Assembly: GCA_022451065.1 (NCBI GenBank) | Contig: JAKUOU010000022.1 | Coordinates: forward strand, 1 to 54,245 | DNA from: Pedosphaera sp. | GTDB lineage: Bacteria; Verrucomicrobiota; Verrucomicrobiia; Limisphaerales; UBA1096 | Direction: 5' to 3' | Length of the DNA: 54,245 nt | Shown: positions 25,801 through 35,297 of the stretch, piece after piece | Numbering within the stretch: the stretch's first letter is position 1 | Layout of the letters: each line of letters begins with the position of its first letter | Translations under genes and position numbers: made by a program | The notes under the pieces: model-generated | Told to the model about the DNA's origin: nothing | Database searches by the model: none | The model's input: the letters and a program-made list of their open reading frames with translations, nothing else

Positions 25801-28800
25801 TGTCAGTCATCACCTCGCTGATGATGACGCTGGGAACCTTGACCAGTCGATCGTCGGCCGGCTGCGGCCCGTACACGAACCGCTCAAGCCACTTCCCGTT
25901 CGCGTTGGCTAAGCCGACTTCCCCTTGCGCTGCCGGCAGCTTGAAACCCAGCGCACGGCTGTCGAGCGTGAGCCCAACCATCGCGTCCATAAAACTCAGC
26001 GGCGGGAACACGAACATTGCTGGTGCGCCGATCGGCTTGCTCGAGAGGCGCATCCCGCCGAGAGCTACCGGTAGCGCGCCCGGGTTGAACAACTCCAGCG
26101 AGTCACGCTCGCCATCCGGCGGCTTGGCTACCCACTTGGCTAAGTGCACCGCGTCCGCTTGGCCAAGCGCAAGAGCGATATTTGGCGTGCCGAGCGTCGG
26201 GCGGGTAAGCGTCCATTCGCCGGTGGGGCCGGCACGTCCGATCGAGTGCCCCTGCAACTGCGGCCCGAACTCGACCGAATCGATCAATCCCCCGTCACGG
26301 TCAAAAAGCCAAACGCCTTCGCCATCGGCGTCCAGCTTGAAACCGAGTTCGTTGCCCAGCACGTGGTGTGCTCCGGTCTCGAGCTTTGATCCCGCTGGGA
26401 AAACAAACTTGCGCGGCTTGGCCGGATCATCGGTCAGGCTCATGTCGCCAAGGTTGATGACCTCCGCGCTGTCGTTTAGCAACTCAACTGCGTCGGGTGC
26501 GTCAGCGCTTGACCAAGCGAGTACCTCGTTGATGATCAAACGCGAGTAGTTTGGGTTGATCGTCCACCTTTTCGAGCGTGTTACTTGGTCAAGCGGCTGC
26601 CATGCGCCCGCGCTGTTTTTGCCGATAACCTCGACAAATGTTTCGCCGGGCGGGAGCTTGGCTAGGCGGATCGGCTCGTCGATCGGGTGTGCGCCGCCAA
26701 GTGGGCCATCGTTGACGCGGTAGCGGTAGTGCGTGACGCCTGGTCCGCCGACGGTGAGTATGGCACTCGACTCGCGTGTCGGCGTGGGCGGTTCGCCGGA
26801 GATTGACGCGCCGCTCGGCACGTGAGCCCCCATGTCGAGCCCGTTAGGCCCGGTGTCAATCGCAGGTGAGCCGGGCTGTAGTCGAACATCACGCGGCGCA
26901 TTGGCAAACATCGGGTCGGCATCGAGATTGCGTTCGCCAAGCCAGTCATGTGTCTTGTGGATGATCGAGTCGAACACGTGCAACCACACCCAGTTTTGCT
27001 CGAGCCAAAGCGGCTTGAGGTGAATCAGATCCGCATTGTTGCCGGAGAAGATGTTGCCGGTGAGTCGTGCGCCGAGCGGCATCTCGAGTTCCCGTAGCGG
27101 CTCGTCGAACGCGATTGCGCCAAGAGCACCCCCGTAAAACGTATTGTTTGCCGCCTCTAGCCGCCCGCCCTGCTTGATTAAAACATGGTAGTCGTTATCG
27201 TAAAAAACATTCCGCACCATCGTGAGGTCTGACGCCTGTTCGTCGTGCCGCCCCGTTGCGACCGCGGCGGAAATGCTCAAGGTCGTGTTGCGCTTGTGGA
27301 AGCCGTGGAACGTGTTGCCCTCGATGTGCGCGTCCATCCCGTCCAGATCGAGGCCGTCATCGCTACCACCGAGAAACTCGTTGCCGTAGAGTTGCAGAAT
27401 TGGTCCTGGGCGCTTGCCACCGCTGACATCCAAAATGTCGTTATAGCCAGTCGTACCGCCGAAACGGTTGCGTGCGAACACCAGTTCGCCGTCGGCACGA
27501 ATGCCGATGCCGCGTACATGTTCACTGTGGCTGAGGTTCGGGAAAACGCAGTCACGTACCTTGAGCGAGGCATTTTGAAACCAGATCAGATTCGTCCGAG
27601 TGCCATGCCACTGCACATGGTCTAGCGTGACAACCGAGTTCGTGACCGCCAGCGCGTATGAGCTGGTATGATGAAAATCGACGTACGCAAGCCGGTTGTC
27701 GTATGCGGAGTTGCTGAAGCCAATGCCGCCCCACGCGCCGGTCGACCCCGGCGCGCGGAGAAACTGGATGCGTTGTTGCGCTTCGCCTTCGGCAAGTAGA
27801 CGCCCCTCGACGAGCAGTCGTCCATCTGGCCTGAAACAAATCGTCGCGCCGGGGTCGACCGTTAACGTGACACCCGCCGGTACAACCAACGGCTTGGCCA
27901 CTAGCAACGGCTGTGCCGCCGTCCAGCGGGTGGACTGGCTGAGGCGTTGGGCAAGCGAGCGTGAGGGTGCGGCGCCGTGCCAGACATCGGCATCTTGCCG
28001 GGCGACCACGTTGCCGGAGGCGTCCAGTGCGTGTACGATCAGCCGGTTCAGCCCGCGCCGCAGCGTGACTTTGGCCTGCCACCGCGCTTCCGGCGCAATC
28101 CAGTCAGCGGCATGGCCGTTGACTTTGACCGACACGGTTCGGGCGGCCGGAGCCTGGCCGGACAGTTCGAGTTGCGGGGAGTGCGAAGTAAAAAATCCGT
28201 CGCGCTTGGCCAAGCCGGTTGTCACGGTCAGCTCGCGCGGGATTTGCGACAGCACAAACTCGCAGCGCTTGGCAGCGAACGATTTAAGCCGGTCGACCTC
28301 GGCGCTCGGTAGATAATCACCTACAAGCCGGTCGATCACTGGATCGAGTTGCTCGGTCGAAAACACTGTCCGCGCCAGGTCGTCCAAGTGAAACCAATAA
28401 CGCGCCGCCACCGTAGGGCGGCTCATCAGTTGGCTCAGTACCGAATTCGCTGTGGCGCGCCATAGCGCGCTTTGCGTCCCACCCTGCACACCGAGCACGG
28501 CATCGAGGTCATACGGGATGAGCGTGAATCGGCGCTCGGCCGTGCCGGCGTACAGCGCGTAGTCGCCCTTTTTGCCGGTGACGAGGCTCGTCTCCTCGTT
28601 GCCGAGCAGGTCGTGTACGGCAAGGTGCCGCATCCACGCATCGAGATTCATCCGGCTGGCCGGGGGTGGCTCGTCTGTTTGGCCAAGCGCGCGGAGGAGT
28701 TCGATCAAGTCGGTGTAGTCGTTTTGCCACGCATTGGTCTGCTTGGCATAAAAATATTTTTTCGTGTACGGCGCGGGCTCGTGACCGAGAAATTTCAAGT

Positions 28801-30226
28801 CGGCGTAGCCGCCGCCCTTGTATAGGTTGCCGTTGTCGTCATTGGGGAACTGCCAGCGAATGTACTCCGAGTTCAGCGGGTCCAGCTCGGCGTAGTGGCC
28901 GAACTGGTTTGCGTCGCCGAGCTGTTCGTTGTTCTCGAACACGCGCACCGCCCGGGCGCGAGGCGCGGGCAAACCGGCGAGCCGGAAAAGCGCGCTACCG
29001 AGTTCCTGCGCGTGCGGGTGGATGGCATTAAGGTTAATCGCGGTGCGACCATGCCACGACCGGTCGTTGGGAAAGTTGACACGCCGACTTTTGTGCGTTG
29101 CCGCTCGTGACGTCGTGCCGCGCAACCGCACGCCGACGTTGTAATGCACGTGTGTCTGTCCGCTCTCGCGGTTGATGAAGGTGCCGCTCATCTGTGCGTC
29201 ACTGGTGTTGTGCCAGGGTCGGCGACCGATTTGAGTCAGCTCGTCGCGCTCGCGTTTTGTCAAAATAATACGATGCACCGGACGTCCCGGTGTGACGACT
29301 TGATCGTCCACTTGATAAAGTAAGCGTGGACAATCTTCCGGCGCGCTTGGCCAAGTGCGTGCCGCGCCTTGGCCGTCGGTTGCGCTGACGTAAAATTCTA
29401 TGACTTGGCCGTCAGCCTGAGGCGGGAGCGTCGCTGCAAATTGCTCAGCGCCGGATTGCGCCATTGGCAGCGAATGAAAGTTGGCTTTTCCGTCGAGCCT
29501 GTAATGCAATTGGGCCTCGGTTCCGTCCGGTGACTCGTCAATGACGCGCGCAGTGACTGTCACGGAGTCGGCGGATTGCGGCACGGCCGGCGTGTGGATC
29601 ACGTCCAGAATCAACGGCGGAATGTTGGTGGTTTTGGTTGAGTTCGCGCGGCCTGCTGTGCCGCCCTTAGCCAAGCTGGAGTGCCAGTTTTGCCCGTGGT
29701 TGTTGAATAAACCGGGCTGCATCAGTTCGAGCGAATGTCCACCCCCGTCGTGTATCGCGTGCCAGGTCCACCCACGATGGCCTCCGCGCAGCGGGCCAGT
29801 CACGCGTCTGCTCCAGTCGCCCTGGGTGCTGTAGCGCACCTTGTCCGCCGTAGCGCCGTTGGCATCGACGAGCCGGATGGTTTCGCCGTTGTTGGAGAGT
29901 TGGCCCCGCCAGTTGCCAACGACATTTTTGACGTCGGGATGCAATTCGGTGAACCGCGCTACATCCGCTGCAATGACTAAACCGCTGTCGGGTGGCAGCG
30001 TGATTTTGCCGAAGACAAACAGGATACCGGCGTTAAGTTGCCAGCTATCGAGAGAGACCGGCTCGTCCTTGAAATTCCATATCTCAACGAACTCCTCCGA
30101 CACCGACTCGTTGGCAGGGCGGTAGTGAATTTCGTTGATGAGCACCTGCGCCGGAATGGGAATTGCAGCAAGGCAAAACAAAAACCAAATACAGCCGCGC
30201 CGCAACGATCGGTTCGATAGCGGCAT
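22847..30226 (-). CDS. Giant secreted protein with four lamin-tail domains, two CotH kinase-like domains, beta-helix and LamG-like domain
   Basis: 2459 residues. Rough order: signal peptide 1-26; lamin-tail (LTD) domain 27-170 ('VLINEIHYRPANESVSEEFVEI'); beta-sandwich 205-285; CotH domain A 315-665 (PYDLD at 571); right-handed beta-helix 770-1130; Ig-like 1150-1225; LTDs at about 1228, 1360 and 1465; LamG/concanavalin-like 1555-1765; chitobiase-type beta-sandwich 1835-1908; CotH domain B 1912-2245 (PYDMD at 2161); C-terminal beta domain to the end. CotH proteins are secreted atypical kinases (known from Bacillus spore coat). No cell-wall anchor or PEP-CTERM tail is seen. It starts 2 nt after the vWA gene, in one run with it and the NHL lipoprotein. 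Two CotH units in one chain is the main oddity. Confidence 0.9.
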   Translation of the reverse strand: MPLSNRSLRRGCIWFLFCLAAIPIPAQVLINEIHYRPANESVSEEFVEIWNFKDEPVSLDSWQLNAGILFVFGKITLPPDSGLVIAADVARFTELHPDVKNVVGNWRGQLSNNGETIRLVDANGATADKVRYSTQGDWSRRVTGPLRGGHRGWTWHAIHDGGGHSLELMQPGLFNNHGQNWHSSLAKGGTAGRANSTKTTNIPPLILDVIHTPAVPQSADSVTVTARVIDESPDGTEAQLHYRLDGKANFHSLPMAQSGAEQFAATLPPQADGQVIEFYVSATDGQGAARTWPSAPEDCPRLLYQVDDQVVTPGRPVHRIILTKRERDELTQIGRRPWHNTSDAQMSGTFINRESGQTHVHYNVGVRLRGTTSRAATHKSRRVNFPNDRSWHGRTAINLNAIHPHAQELGSALFRLAGLPAPRARAVRVFENNEQLGDANQFGHYAELDPLNSEYIRWQFPNDDNGNLYKGGGYADLKFLGHEPAPYTKKYFYAKQTNAWQNDYTDLIELLRALGQTDEPPPASRMNLDAWMRHLAVHDLLGNEETSLVTGKKGDYALYAGTAERRFTLIPYDLDAVLGVQGGTQSALWRATANSVLSQLMSRPTVAARYWFHLDDLARTVFSTEQLDPVIDRLVGDYLPSAEVDRLKSFAAKRCEFVLSQIPRELTVTTGLAKRDGFFTSHSPQLELSGQAPAARTVSVKVNGHAADWIAPEARWQAKVTLRRGLNRLIVHALDASGNVVARQDADVWHGAAPSRSLAQRLSQSTRWTAAQPLLVAKPLVVPAGVTLTVDPGATICFRPDGRLLVEGRLLAEGEAQQRIQFLRAPGSTGAWGGIGFSNSAYDNRLAYVDFHHTSSYALAVTNSVVTLDHVQWHGTRTNLIWFQNASLKVRDCVFPNLSHSEHVRGIGIRADGELVFARNRFGGTTGYNDILDVSGGKRPGPILQLYGNEFLGGSDDGLDLDGMDAHIEGNTFHGFHKRNTTLSISAAVATGRHDEQASDLTMVRNVFYDNDYHVLIKQGGRLEAANNTFYGGALGAIAFDEPLRELEMPLGARLTGNIFSGNNADLIHLKPLWLEQNWVWLHVFDSIIHKTHDWLGERNLDADPMFANAPRDVRLQPGSPAIDTGPNGLDMGAHVPSGASISGEPPTPTRESSAILTVGGPGVTHYRYRVNDGPLGGAHPIDEPIRLAKLPPGETFVEVIGKNSAGAWQPLDQVTRSKRWTINPNYSRLIINEVLAWSSADAPDAVELLNDSAEVINLGDMSLTDDPAKPRKFVFPAGSKLETGAHHVLGNELGFKLDADGEGVWLFDRDGGLIDSVEFGPQLQGHSIGRAGPTGEWTLTRPTLGTPNIALALGQADAVHLAKWVAKPPDGERDSLELFNPGALPVALGGMRLSSKPIGAPAMFVFPPLSFMDAMVGLTLDSRALGFKLPAAQGEVGLANANGKWLERFVYGPQPADDRLVKVPSVIISEVMTDNRTTLVDEDGDFPDWIELHNPTESPINLDGFGLSDDSAQPFKWRFQKTAIAPGEHLLVFASGKDRRTLRKPSPTAERPADIPGLKLWLDASASDSLTIDAEGHVARWQSATGITAAQSDTTRQPRLSVDPLSGLPVLRFDGLNDWLSFQLLNDVLTVFIVAREEAHATRSFRAVIGDGNMADFTRGGDRILYYHPHSGFAGKDTVVRINGSPVNPTATRWPKSLCLVTSLAARRLKASLIGSDRFLPDRNWHGDIGEVLIYNRTLTVTEIAAVEAWLKEKWALPAVALHANFKLGKGDHKVTLTEPPGRRAATLTLPPCPPDTTVGVPADMPSQALFARATPGVANLAKPHIGWAGTARLANPSGVYAGPVNLQIEPPDSLSEVRYTLDGSVPGTEARHYAEPLRLTKPTVVRARAFRDGHLPGPVVTASYLIGESTRFPIMSLCIGPQNLFDHDHGIYTIDNAYREWERPAFFEWFEPGSHRTIGQTVGLRIHGGWSRKYDQKSLRLYARDRYGESAFDHRFFPELRIDRFRRLLLRNSGNGWKLAFMRDAIGHELVGGMGLDSQAWRPTIVYLDGSYWGIHNLRERIDRHHLASHHSVAPDEVDLLQNGIRAGDMEHWKRLEQLFNGPSEKPAEWMPVLEPFIDLDNLFDYVIAEVFLDNRDWPLNNEQQWRPRAKSGRWKWLPYDMDGILGTSGRRPWVNSLHGKILYLPVKQPPLFVSIMQALLKEPRGRERFVHRYTTHMQTTLSRARILQVIDDKQAILAPEMARHIKHWQPTENSSPQSALPHRNTGDWLAEVQVLRNFAEARHAHVWADLQVTFKLPATAALQIDATPGLLGVEAEGLALPSRGGGWGARFFTALPMQLSLRLAKGWKLAGWENNSGPDADGRFTLNGDTLLRPQLVFEPSHRPMFQSIELVQGNRLQIVFFGISGRTHHVEASVDLTIWQQLKNIDVPNHKPLSFTVPLGDRPDRRFFRIISDPN

Positions 30227-30228
30227 GG

Positions 30229-33093
30229 TTATTTTTTGCGGCGGAGTGCCCTGCGCTTGGCCGCGAGCAGGCGGCTGGTGGTGGAGTCGTCCTCCGTTGC
30301 GTGAGGGTCATCCACCGGCCCGGCTTCGGCGACTGCGGTTGCGCTTGGTTGATTGGCGACTTCGGTCGGCATTTGTTCCGATTGAAAGAGGCGCGGATCG
30401 GGCGCGCTTGGCTTATTGCGTTCGAACGACTGTCGGGCCTCGTCGCGCTTGGCCAGAAGCGAGGCGAGCGACTCGTCAGTGCCGGTTTGCTGTTGTCTGC
30501 GTTGCCAGAAGAAGAGCAGCCTTCGCAGGTTCGCGGTGACCTTGAGCCACTCCTCCCAGTCGAGCTGGATGCGGCGAACGCCGACATCAACCGGGAACAG
30601 GATGACAGCGAACATTAGCAGGTACTCCCAAAGATCCACCGGCTGAAAAGTCTTCTGCCTGTCGCGTTCGAACGGGTTGTCAGAGGTAAAGTCGCGGTTG
30701 AGCAGCTTGCCGCCGCCGACTTCGGCCAGGCGCTCGAGGCGGGCTAGGTTTGGCCGCGACTCGGCGAACTCAGGTGAGTGGTCGAGATTCGCGCCGATGA
30801 TCTGCGAGGAGCGCAGTTCTCCGTTCTGCATCTCACGCAAATGAACCAGGTACGCGCCGGTTTTGCGTGTCTCAAACTCCGCATCATATCGGCCGGTAGC
30901 GCTCTGCTTGAGCGGGACGAGCTGGCGTTCGCCCTTTGGGCCAACGACAACAGCCTGTAGGTCGAGGAAGTTGCGGTAGTTGCCGGCGGCGTCCATCGCC
31001 TCGACACTGATGATGCCGTTGCCCCGCTCGATCGCGACGTCCGCCGAGAGGTCACCAGTCTCGATACGACGCAGGCTCCAATTGGCGATCTGGACCCAAA
31101 ACGTCCGGTAGCGGGCCCAGCTGATCCAGCGGCTGCCCCACTTGGCGCGGGCGTCTGAGGTGAACGCCACCGCACGGCCAAGGCCGTACTGCCAGTGTGC
31201 CAACAGCGGGTCGCCTTGCGCGGTGAGCAGCGGCGTCTCGGCGCGCGGTTTTTCGCTGGTGGCGATATAGCCGAGCAGTTGCGGATAGTCGCCAGCTGCG
31301 AAGCCGGTGAGCGCCTCGCTGGCGGCGACCTGTTGCGGCGTGAACGGCTCCTCATAAATGGCGGTCTTGAGAATGACGGCTGTCTCCTTGAGAAAAATCT
31401 GCGGTAGTTGTGCCGGATTGGTAATATTGTAAAACCGACCGTCACCCTTCTCAGCGATCTCGATCATCGTGTCCGGCCCAGCATGACCGGCGATCAATAC
31501 CGTGCTAACGGTGATTTTTTCATCACGCATGCTGGCCATCAATTCATCGCCCGGGGCAGCGGGATCGCCGTCGCTGAACAGGATCATGTGCCTGATGCTG
31601 GCGCTTGATTCCTTGAGGCCCTGATAGCCGATCGTCATCACGTTTTGGAAAGAAGGCAAATCACCCTGATTCATCCCCATAATCTGCCGCCCCAGATCCT
31701 GCCTGTCGCCGACCTTGGTCAGCGGAAACAGCCAGCGATCCTGTCCGTCCCACAGCACCACGCCGAGTTCGTCGTTCGGACCCATTGCGTCGAGCACGCC
31801 GATCGCACATTGCCGGGAGACCTGATTGCCGTTGTTGAACTCCATCCCGTGCATCACCAGTACGAGCGCGCCCGGCGGCAGGACTTTCTTGCTGCTCAAC
31901 TCCATGCTGACCGGCAGCGCTCGCTCGAGCGGCGTGTTGCGGTAGCCGCCGGCTGCGAACGCCTGGTCGCCGCCGATGCAAACCAGCCCCACGCCAAAGT
32001 CGCGCACCGCGCTCTCGAGCAGAAGCATTGTGTCTCGGCCAAGGTCGCCGGCGTTGATATTACTCAAGAAAATTGTGTCGAACGCCTGGATGCCAGCAAG
32101 CGAGCCGGGCATCGCCGTAATGTCACCCAGTTCAACCTCAAGCTCGGCGCCGCGTAGGGCGCCGGCCAACGGCGCATCGCGCTGCGGGTCGGACGAGACT
32201 ATCAAAACACGGGCATCGCCGCGCACATTGGCAAAGCCGGAGGCGCGGTTGTTTTGTGGGATGCGGTCTCCTTCGGCCTCGATCTGCACTTGGTACGAAT
32301 AAAAACCTGCTTGGCCAAGCGCTTGTGGAAAGCTGAACAAATTTTTGCCTTTGGCTAAGCTCACCATCTGTTCGCCGAGCAACTGGTCGTTGCGGAAGAG
32401 CCTGACCTTGGCCGGCTGCTCGCGGTCGGATAGCGCAAAAATCTTGGCGTCAAACGGCTGGCCCTTCTTCACCGTGCCGGGCACAGCCAGGCGCTGAACC
32501 GATACGTCGCCGCCGCCCTGTGTGCCGAGCGGCACCACGTCCACCGACACGCCAAGCGGCTTGGCCGCCATGACCGCCTGCACGGCGTCGCCAATGTTCT
32601 CGTTGCCGTCCGAAAACAGAACGATCCGTTTCTGGCCGATCTCCGGAAACGCCGCCGTGCCGAGGCGAATAGCCCCGGCGATGTCGGTGCGATCCGCCCC
32701 GACGACGGTCTGGATGGTGTTTGTCTGCAGGGCGGCCGGTGTGAGTGTCATCTCGATGCCGGCGTCCGCGCCGAAGACCATCAGGCCAGCCTTGTCGGTG
32801 GTTTGTTTCTCGGCGGAGGCGAGCAGTTTCTGCGCGGTGCTTTGTTCGGCGGCGGGAACACTTTGTGATCGATCGATTAGGAAATAGACGTTCATCCCCT
32901 CCTGCGGCTTATTTTGCTGCAGACCGGCGAGGGCCAACACCACGGCGGTTACGAGCAGCGTGCGGAGTCCGTACGCGAGCCAGCGGCGCCACGTCTGGAT
33001 TTGCACGTCGGTTTTCCATGCGAGCCACGTCACCCAGCCCAGTGCCAACGGCAAAGCCAGCAGCCAGAGGGGATGGGTGAACTGGAAGGTCAT
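30229..33093 (-). CDS. Membrane protein with von Willebrand A domains and a glutamine-amidotransferase-like fold
   Basis: 954 residues. Two N-terminal membrane segments (about 8-26 and 40-58, 'FTHPLWLLALPLALGW', as in BatA-like proteins), then a vWA domain with an intact metal site (D74-R-S-Q-S in 'FLIDRSQSVP'), a beta-sandwich, and a Rossmann-like region around 295-400 ('ARVLIVSSDPQRD', 'GVGLVCIGGDQAFAAGG') of the glutamine-amidotransferase-like kind. A second, degenerate vWA follows ('LVLVMHGMEFNNGNQ', 'MILFSDGDP'), then a membrane segment near 815-833 and a charged tail. It is known as a family in PVC bacteria without a firm function. Its ATG directly abuts the stop of the NHL gene (TAAATG). 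Confidence 0.88.
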   Translation of the reverse strand: MTFQFTHPLWLLALPLALGWVTWLAWKTDVQIQTWRRWLAYGLRTLLVTAVVLALAGLQQNKPQEGMNVYFLIDRSQSVPAAEQSTAQKLLASAEKQTTDKAGLMVFGADAGIEMTLTPAALQTNTIQTVVGADRTDIAGAIRLGTAAFPEIGQKRIVLFSDGNENIGDAVQAVMAAKPLGVSVDVVPLGTQGGGDVSVQRLAVPGTVKKGQPFDAKIFALSDREQPAKVRLFRNDQLLGEQMVSLAKGKNLFSFPQALGQAGFYSYQVQIEAEGDRIPQNNRASGFANVRGDARVLIVSSDPQRDAPLAGALRGAELEVELGDITAMPGSLAGIQAFDTIFLSNINAGDLGRDTMLLLESAVRDFGVGLVCIGGDQAFAAGGYRNTPLERALPVSMELSSKKVLPPGALVLVMHGMEFNNGNQVSRQCAIGVLDAMGPNDELGVVLWDGQDRWLFPLTKVGDRQDLGRQIMGMNQGDLPSFQNVMTIGYQGLKESSASIRHMILFSDGDPAAPGDELMASMRDEKITVSTVLIAGHAGPDTMIEIAEKGDGRFYNITNPAQLPQIFLKETAVILKTAIYEEPFTPQQVAASEALTGFAAGDYPQLLGYIATSEKPRAETPLLTAQGDPLLAHWQYGLGRAVAFTSDARAKWGSRWISWARYRTFWVQIANWSLRRIETGDLSADVAIERGNGIISVEAMDAAGNYRNFLDLQAVVVGPKGERQLVPLKQSATGRYDAEFETRKTGAYLVHLREMQNGELRSSQIIGANLDHSPEFAESRPNLARLERLAEVGGGKLLNRDFTSDNPFERDRQKTFQPVDLWEYLLMFAVILFPVDVGVRRIQLDWEEWLKVTANLRRLLFFWQRRQQQTGTDESLASLLAKRDEARQSFERNKPSAPDPRLFQSEQMPTEVANQPSATAVAEAGPVDDPHATEDDSTTSRLLAAKRRALRRKK

Positions 33094-34092
33094 TTAGTTG
33101 GGGGAGCTTGAATGTTGAAGCTTCGACGCCGATTCACGGCGGATCAGTTTTTGCACGCGATGATTCTGTGAATCGGCGACGTAGAGATTCCCGAGCGAGT
33201 CGATCGCGAGGCTCCACGGGTTGTTGAACCGGCCCGGCACACTGCCCGCGCCGCCGATGACCTCAATCACCTGATCGTCCGGGCTGAGCACTGTCACGCG
33301 GCTGTTGCCAAATTCGCAGACGTATTGCCGCCCCTGTTCATCCACTCGCACATCGTATGGATAACTAAACTTGCCGTGCGCCGCGCCGGGGCCGCCGTGC
33401 TCACGCAGGAACGTCCCGTCGCCGTCAAACACCTGCACTCGATGGTTGCACGAGTCGGCGACGTACAGTTTGCCGTTGGCGTCAAGCGAGAGTCCTTCGG
33501 CGCGATTGAACTCGCGCGGCCCGCGGCCTGCGCCGCGGATCTCGACCTGTACCGACCCGCGGGCTAGGGCGAATTTCTGCAGTCGCTCGATGATCTGAAA
33601 TTCACTGACATATGCTGCACCGTCGGGCTCGATCGCGACTGCACGGGGAAAAGACAACTGCCCCTTCTCGCGGCCGTGCACGCCCCACTGCGATACCAGT
33701 TCGCCTTCCGGCGTAAAGTGGTTGATCCTGGAATAGTGCGGCTCGACGACGACGATGTTTCCCTCGTGATCGAGCGCCATGCCTTTAGGCCGTCCGCGCT
33801 CGATCTCTGGCATCTGCCATTGCAGTAGATAGTTGCCTTCCGGATCGAACTTCTGCACGCGGCCGGTCATGTCGCACACGTAAACATTGTCGTCTCGGTC
33901 GACGGCCACCGAGCGCGGCTTGACGAACCGGCCCGGCGCGTTGCCGCGGCTGCCAATCACTTGCACGTCGGAGAAAATGGCGCTGTCAATTCCGTCGCCG
34001 CTTGGGCCAGCGCCGCAGCTGGCAAGCAGCACGCCGCAGCCCAGCGCGATCGCTTGGCCGGGTTGCGAGCGGATTGTACGGCAGAGGTTCAC
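33094..34092 (-). CDS. NHL-repeat (six-bladed propeller) lipoprotein
   Basis: 332 residues from a GTG at 34092. The lipobox is LASC (acylated C26). The mature part consists of about six NHL repeats such as 'RFVKPRSVAVDRDDNVYVCDMTGRVQKFD' and 'RFNNPWSLAIDSLGNLYVADSQNHRVQKL', forming a propeller used in protein or glycan binding. It is the first gene of a minus-strand run: its stop touches the vWA start and the giant CotH gene follows. I infer that the three are made together and act at the cell envelope. Confidence 0.9.
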   Translation of the reverse strand: MNLCRTIRSQPGQAIALGCGVLLASCGAGPSGDGIDSAIFSDVQVIGSRGNAPGRFVKPRSVAVDRDDNVYVCDMTGRVQKFDPEGNYLLQWQMPEIERGRPKGMALDHEGNIVVVEPHYSRINHFTPEGELVSQWGVHGREKGQLSFPRAVAIEPDGAAYVSEFQIIERLQKFALARGSVQVEIRGAGRGPREFNRAEGLSLDANGKLYVADSCNHRVQVFDGDGTFLREHGGPGAAHGKFSYPYDVRVDEQGRQYVCEFGNSRVTVLSPDDQVIEVIGGAGSVPGRFNNPWSLAIDSLGNLYVADSQNHRVQKLIRRESASKLQHSSSPN

Positions 34093-34232
34093 CTGGCGGC
34101 AATCCTCGCCGACTGCGGGGCTTTTGCAAGTTTGGCCCAGTCTGTATACTATCCCACAACGACCTGACCGAGCGTAACTTTTAGCCTTAGTTTGTTGTAC
34201 TGCGGTACGAGAGTCATTATAAGAGGTACACG

Positions 34233-35261
34233 ATGAAAAATGAAACCGTGAGAAGCATTGCGGCTATGGCAGTTATGGCTTGGAGCCTTGGTGAAGTTCT
34301 GGCTCAGGAATCGGAAAAAACGGACAAGCCGGAAGCGGCCAAGGAGGACCGTGAACGGGATTCCTCCGGCAAAGATCGGCGCGCTCGCATCATGAGAGCG
34401 TTTGACAGGAACAAGGATGGCGATCTTGACCAGGAGGAGCGGGGGGTGTTGCGCAGGTATATCGAGTCGCGTTCTTCCAAATCAGGGGGAGAAAAAACTC
34501 GGGACGACAAAATTGAGGTACCGAAGGATTATGACCCAAAAAAGAAGTACCCCTTTATCCTTAGCCTTCACGGTTACGGATCAAGTTCCAGGGGTCAGCT
34601 GAGGTTTTTCCCCTTGGAAGACCTCGCTGAGAAGCATGACTTTATCTACTGCGCCCCCGATGCCGTAGACCGGAGTTGGAATGCCACAGAAGCCTGTTGT
34701 GACTGGCGGGGCAAGGTTGATGACTCGAAGTATTTGCGGGCCTTGATTGAATCCGCTGTGAGGAAATACAGCATAGACCGGAGCAGAATTTATGTGACCG
34801 GTTTGTCCAATGGCGGATTTATGAGTTACCGTATGGCCCACGATCACTCTGACTTGATCGCGGCGATCGTTCCCTTTGCTGGGGTGGGTCACAAAACTTG
34901 GCCAAGCAAACCGAAAAGATCAGTCAGCGTGCTGCATATCCACGGCACCAAGGACAGCACTATCAAATGGAACGGAGGCACAACCCGGAGCTCGAGCACC
35001 TCCTATCCGGGTGCAGAGGAAAATTTCAATAATTGGAAACGGTTCAACCAATGCGACCGTGAAGTGGATATAAAGGAAAACAAGATTGATTTGACCAAGA
35101 AAGTGCCCGGAAAGGAAACCACCGTGACGCGCTTTGAAAATAAGGATGGGAGTATCACGACCGAACTATGGAAGGTTGTCGATGGTGCGCATGTCACCCG
35201 ACCCTCGGGCGAGGCACGGGAACTCATCATCCGGTGGCTGTTAAACAAGAAGAAGCCATAA
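34233..35261 (+). CDS. Secreted EF-hand/LpqC-type (PHB depolymerase family) esterase
   Basis: 342 residues with a signal peptide (cleavage after about residue 24). A charged linker is followed by one EF-hand calcium loop (D58-R-N60-K-D62-G-D64-L-D66-Q-E-E69). An alpha/beta-hydrolase domain runs from about 93 to the end, with 'LSLHGYGSSS', the nucleophile elbow G190-L-S192-N-G194, 'IHGTKDSTIKW' (acid) and 'VDGAHVTRPSG' (His). This is the arrangement of LpqC/polyhydroxybutyrate-depolymerase and feruloyl-esterase-like secreted esterases. AAGAGGT precedes the ATG. It is divergent from the NHL gene. Substrate unknown; polymer or ester-linked plant/algal material is a fair guess. A CTTGGCCAAG copy is at 34897. 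Confidence 0.9.
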   Translation: MKNETVRSIAAMAVMAWSLGEVLAQESEKTDKPEAAKEDRERDSSGKDRRARIMRAFDRNKDGDLDQEERGVLRRYIESRSSKSGGEKTRDDKIEVPKDYDPKKKYPFILSLHGYGSSSRGQLRFFPLEDLAEKHDFIYCAPDAVDRSWNATEACCDWRGKVDDSKYLRALIESAVRKYSIDRSRIYVTGLSNGGFMSYRMAHDHSDLIAAIVPFAGVGHKTWPSKPKRSVSVLHIHGTKDSTIKWNGGTTRSSSTSYPGAEENFNNWKRFNQCDREVDIKENKIDLTKKVPGKETTVTRFENKDGSITTELWKVVDGAHVTRPSGEARELIIRWLLNKKKP

Positions 35262-35297
35262 TTCCTGGATTCATTTACTCAGGCAGACTCCAAGTTT

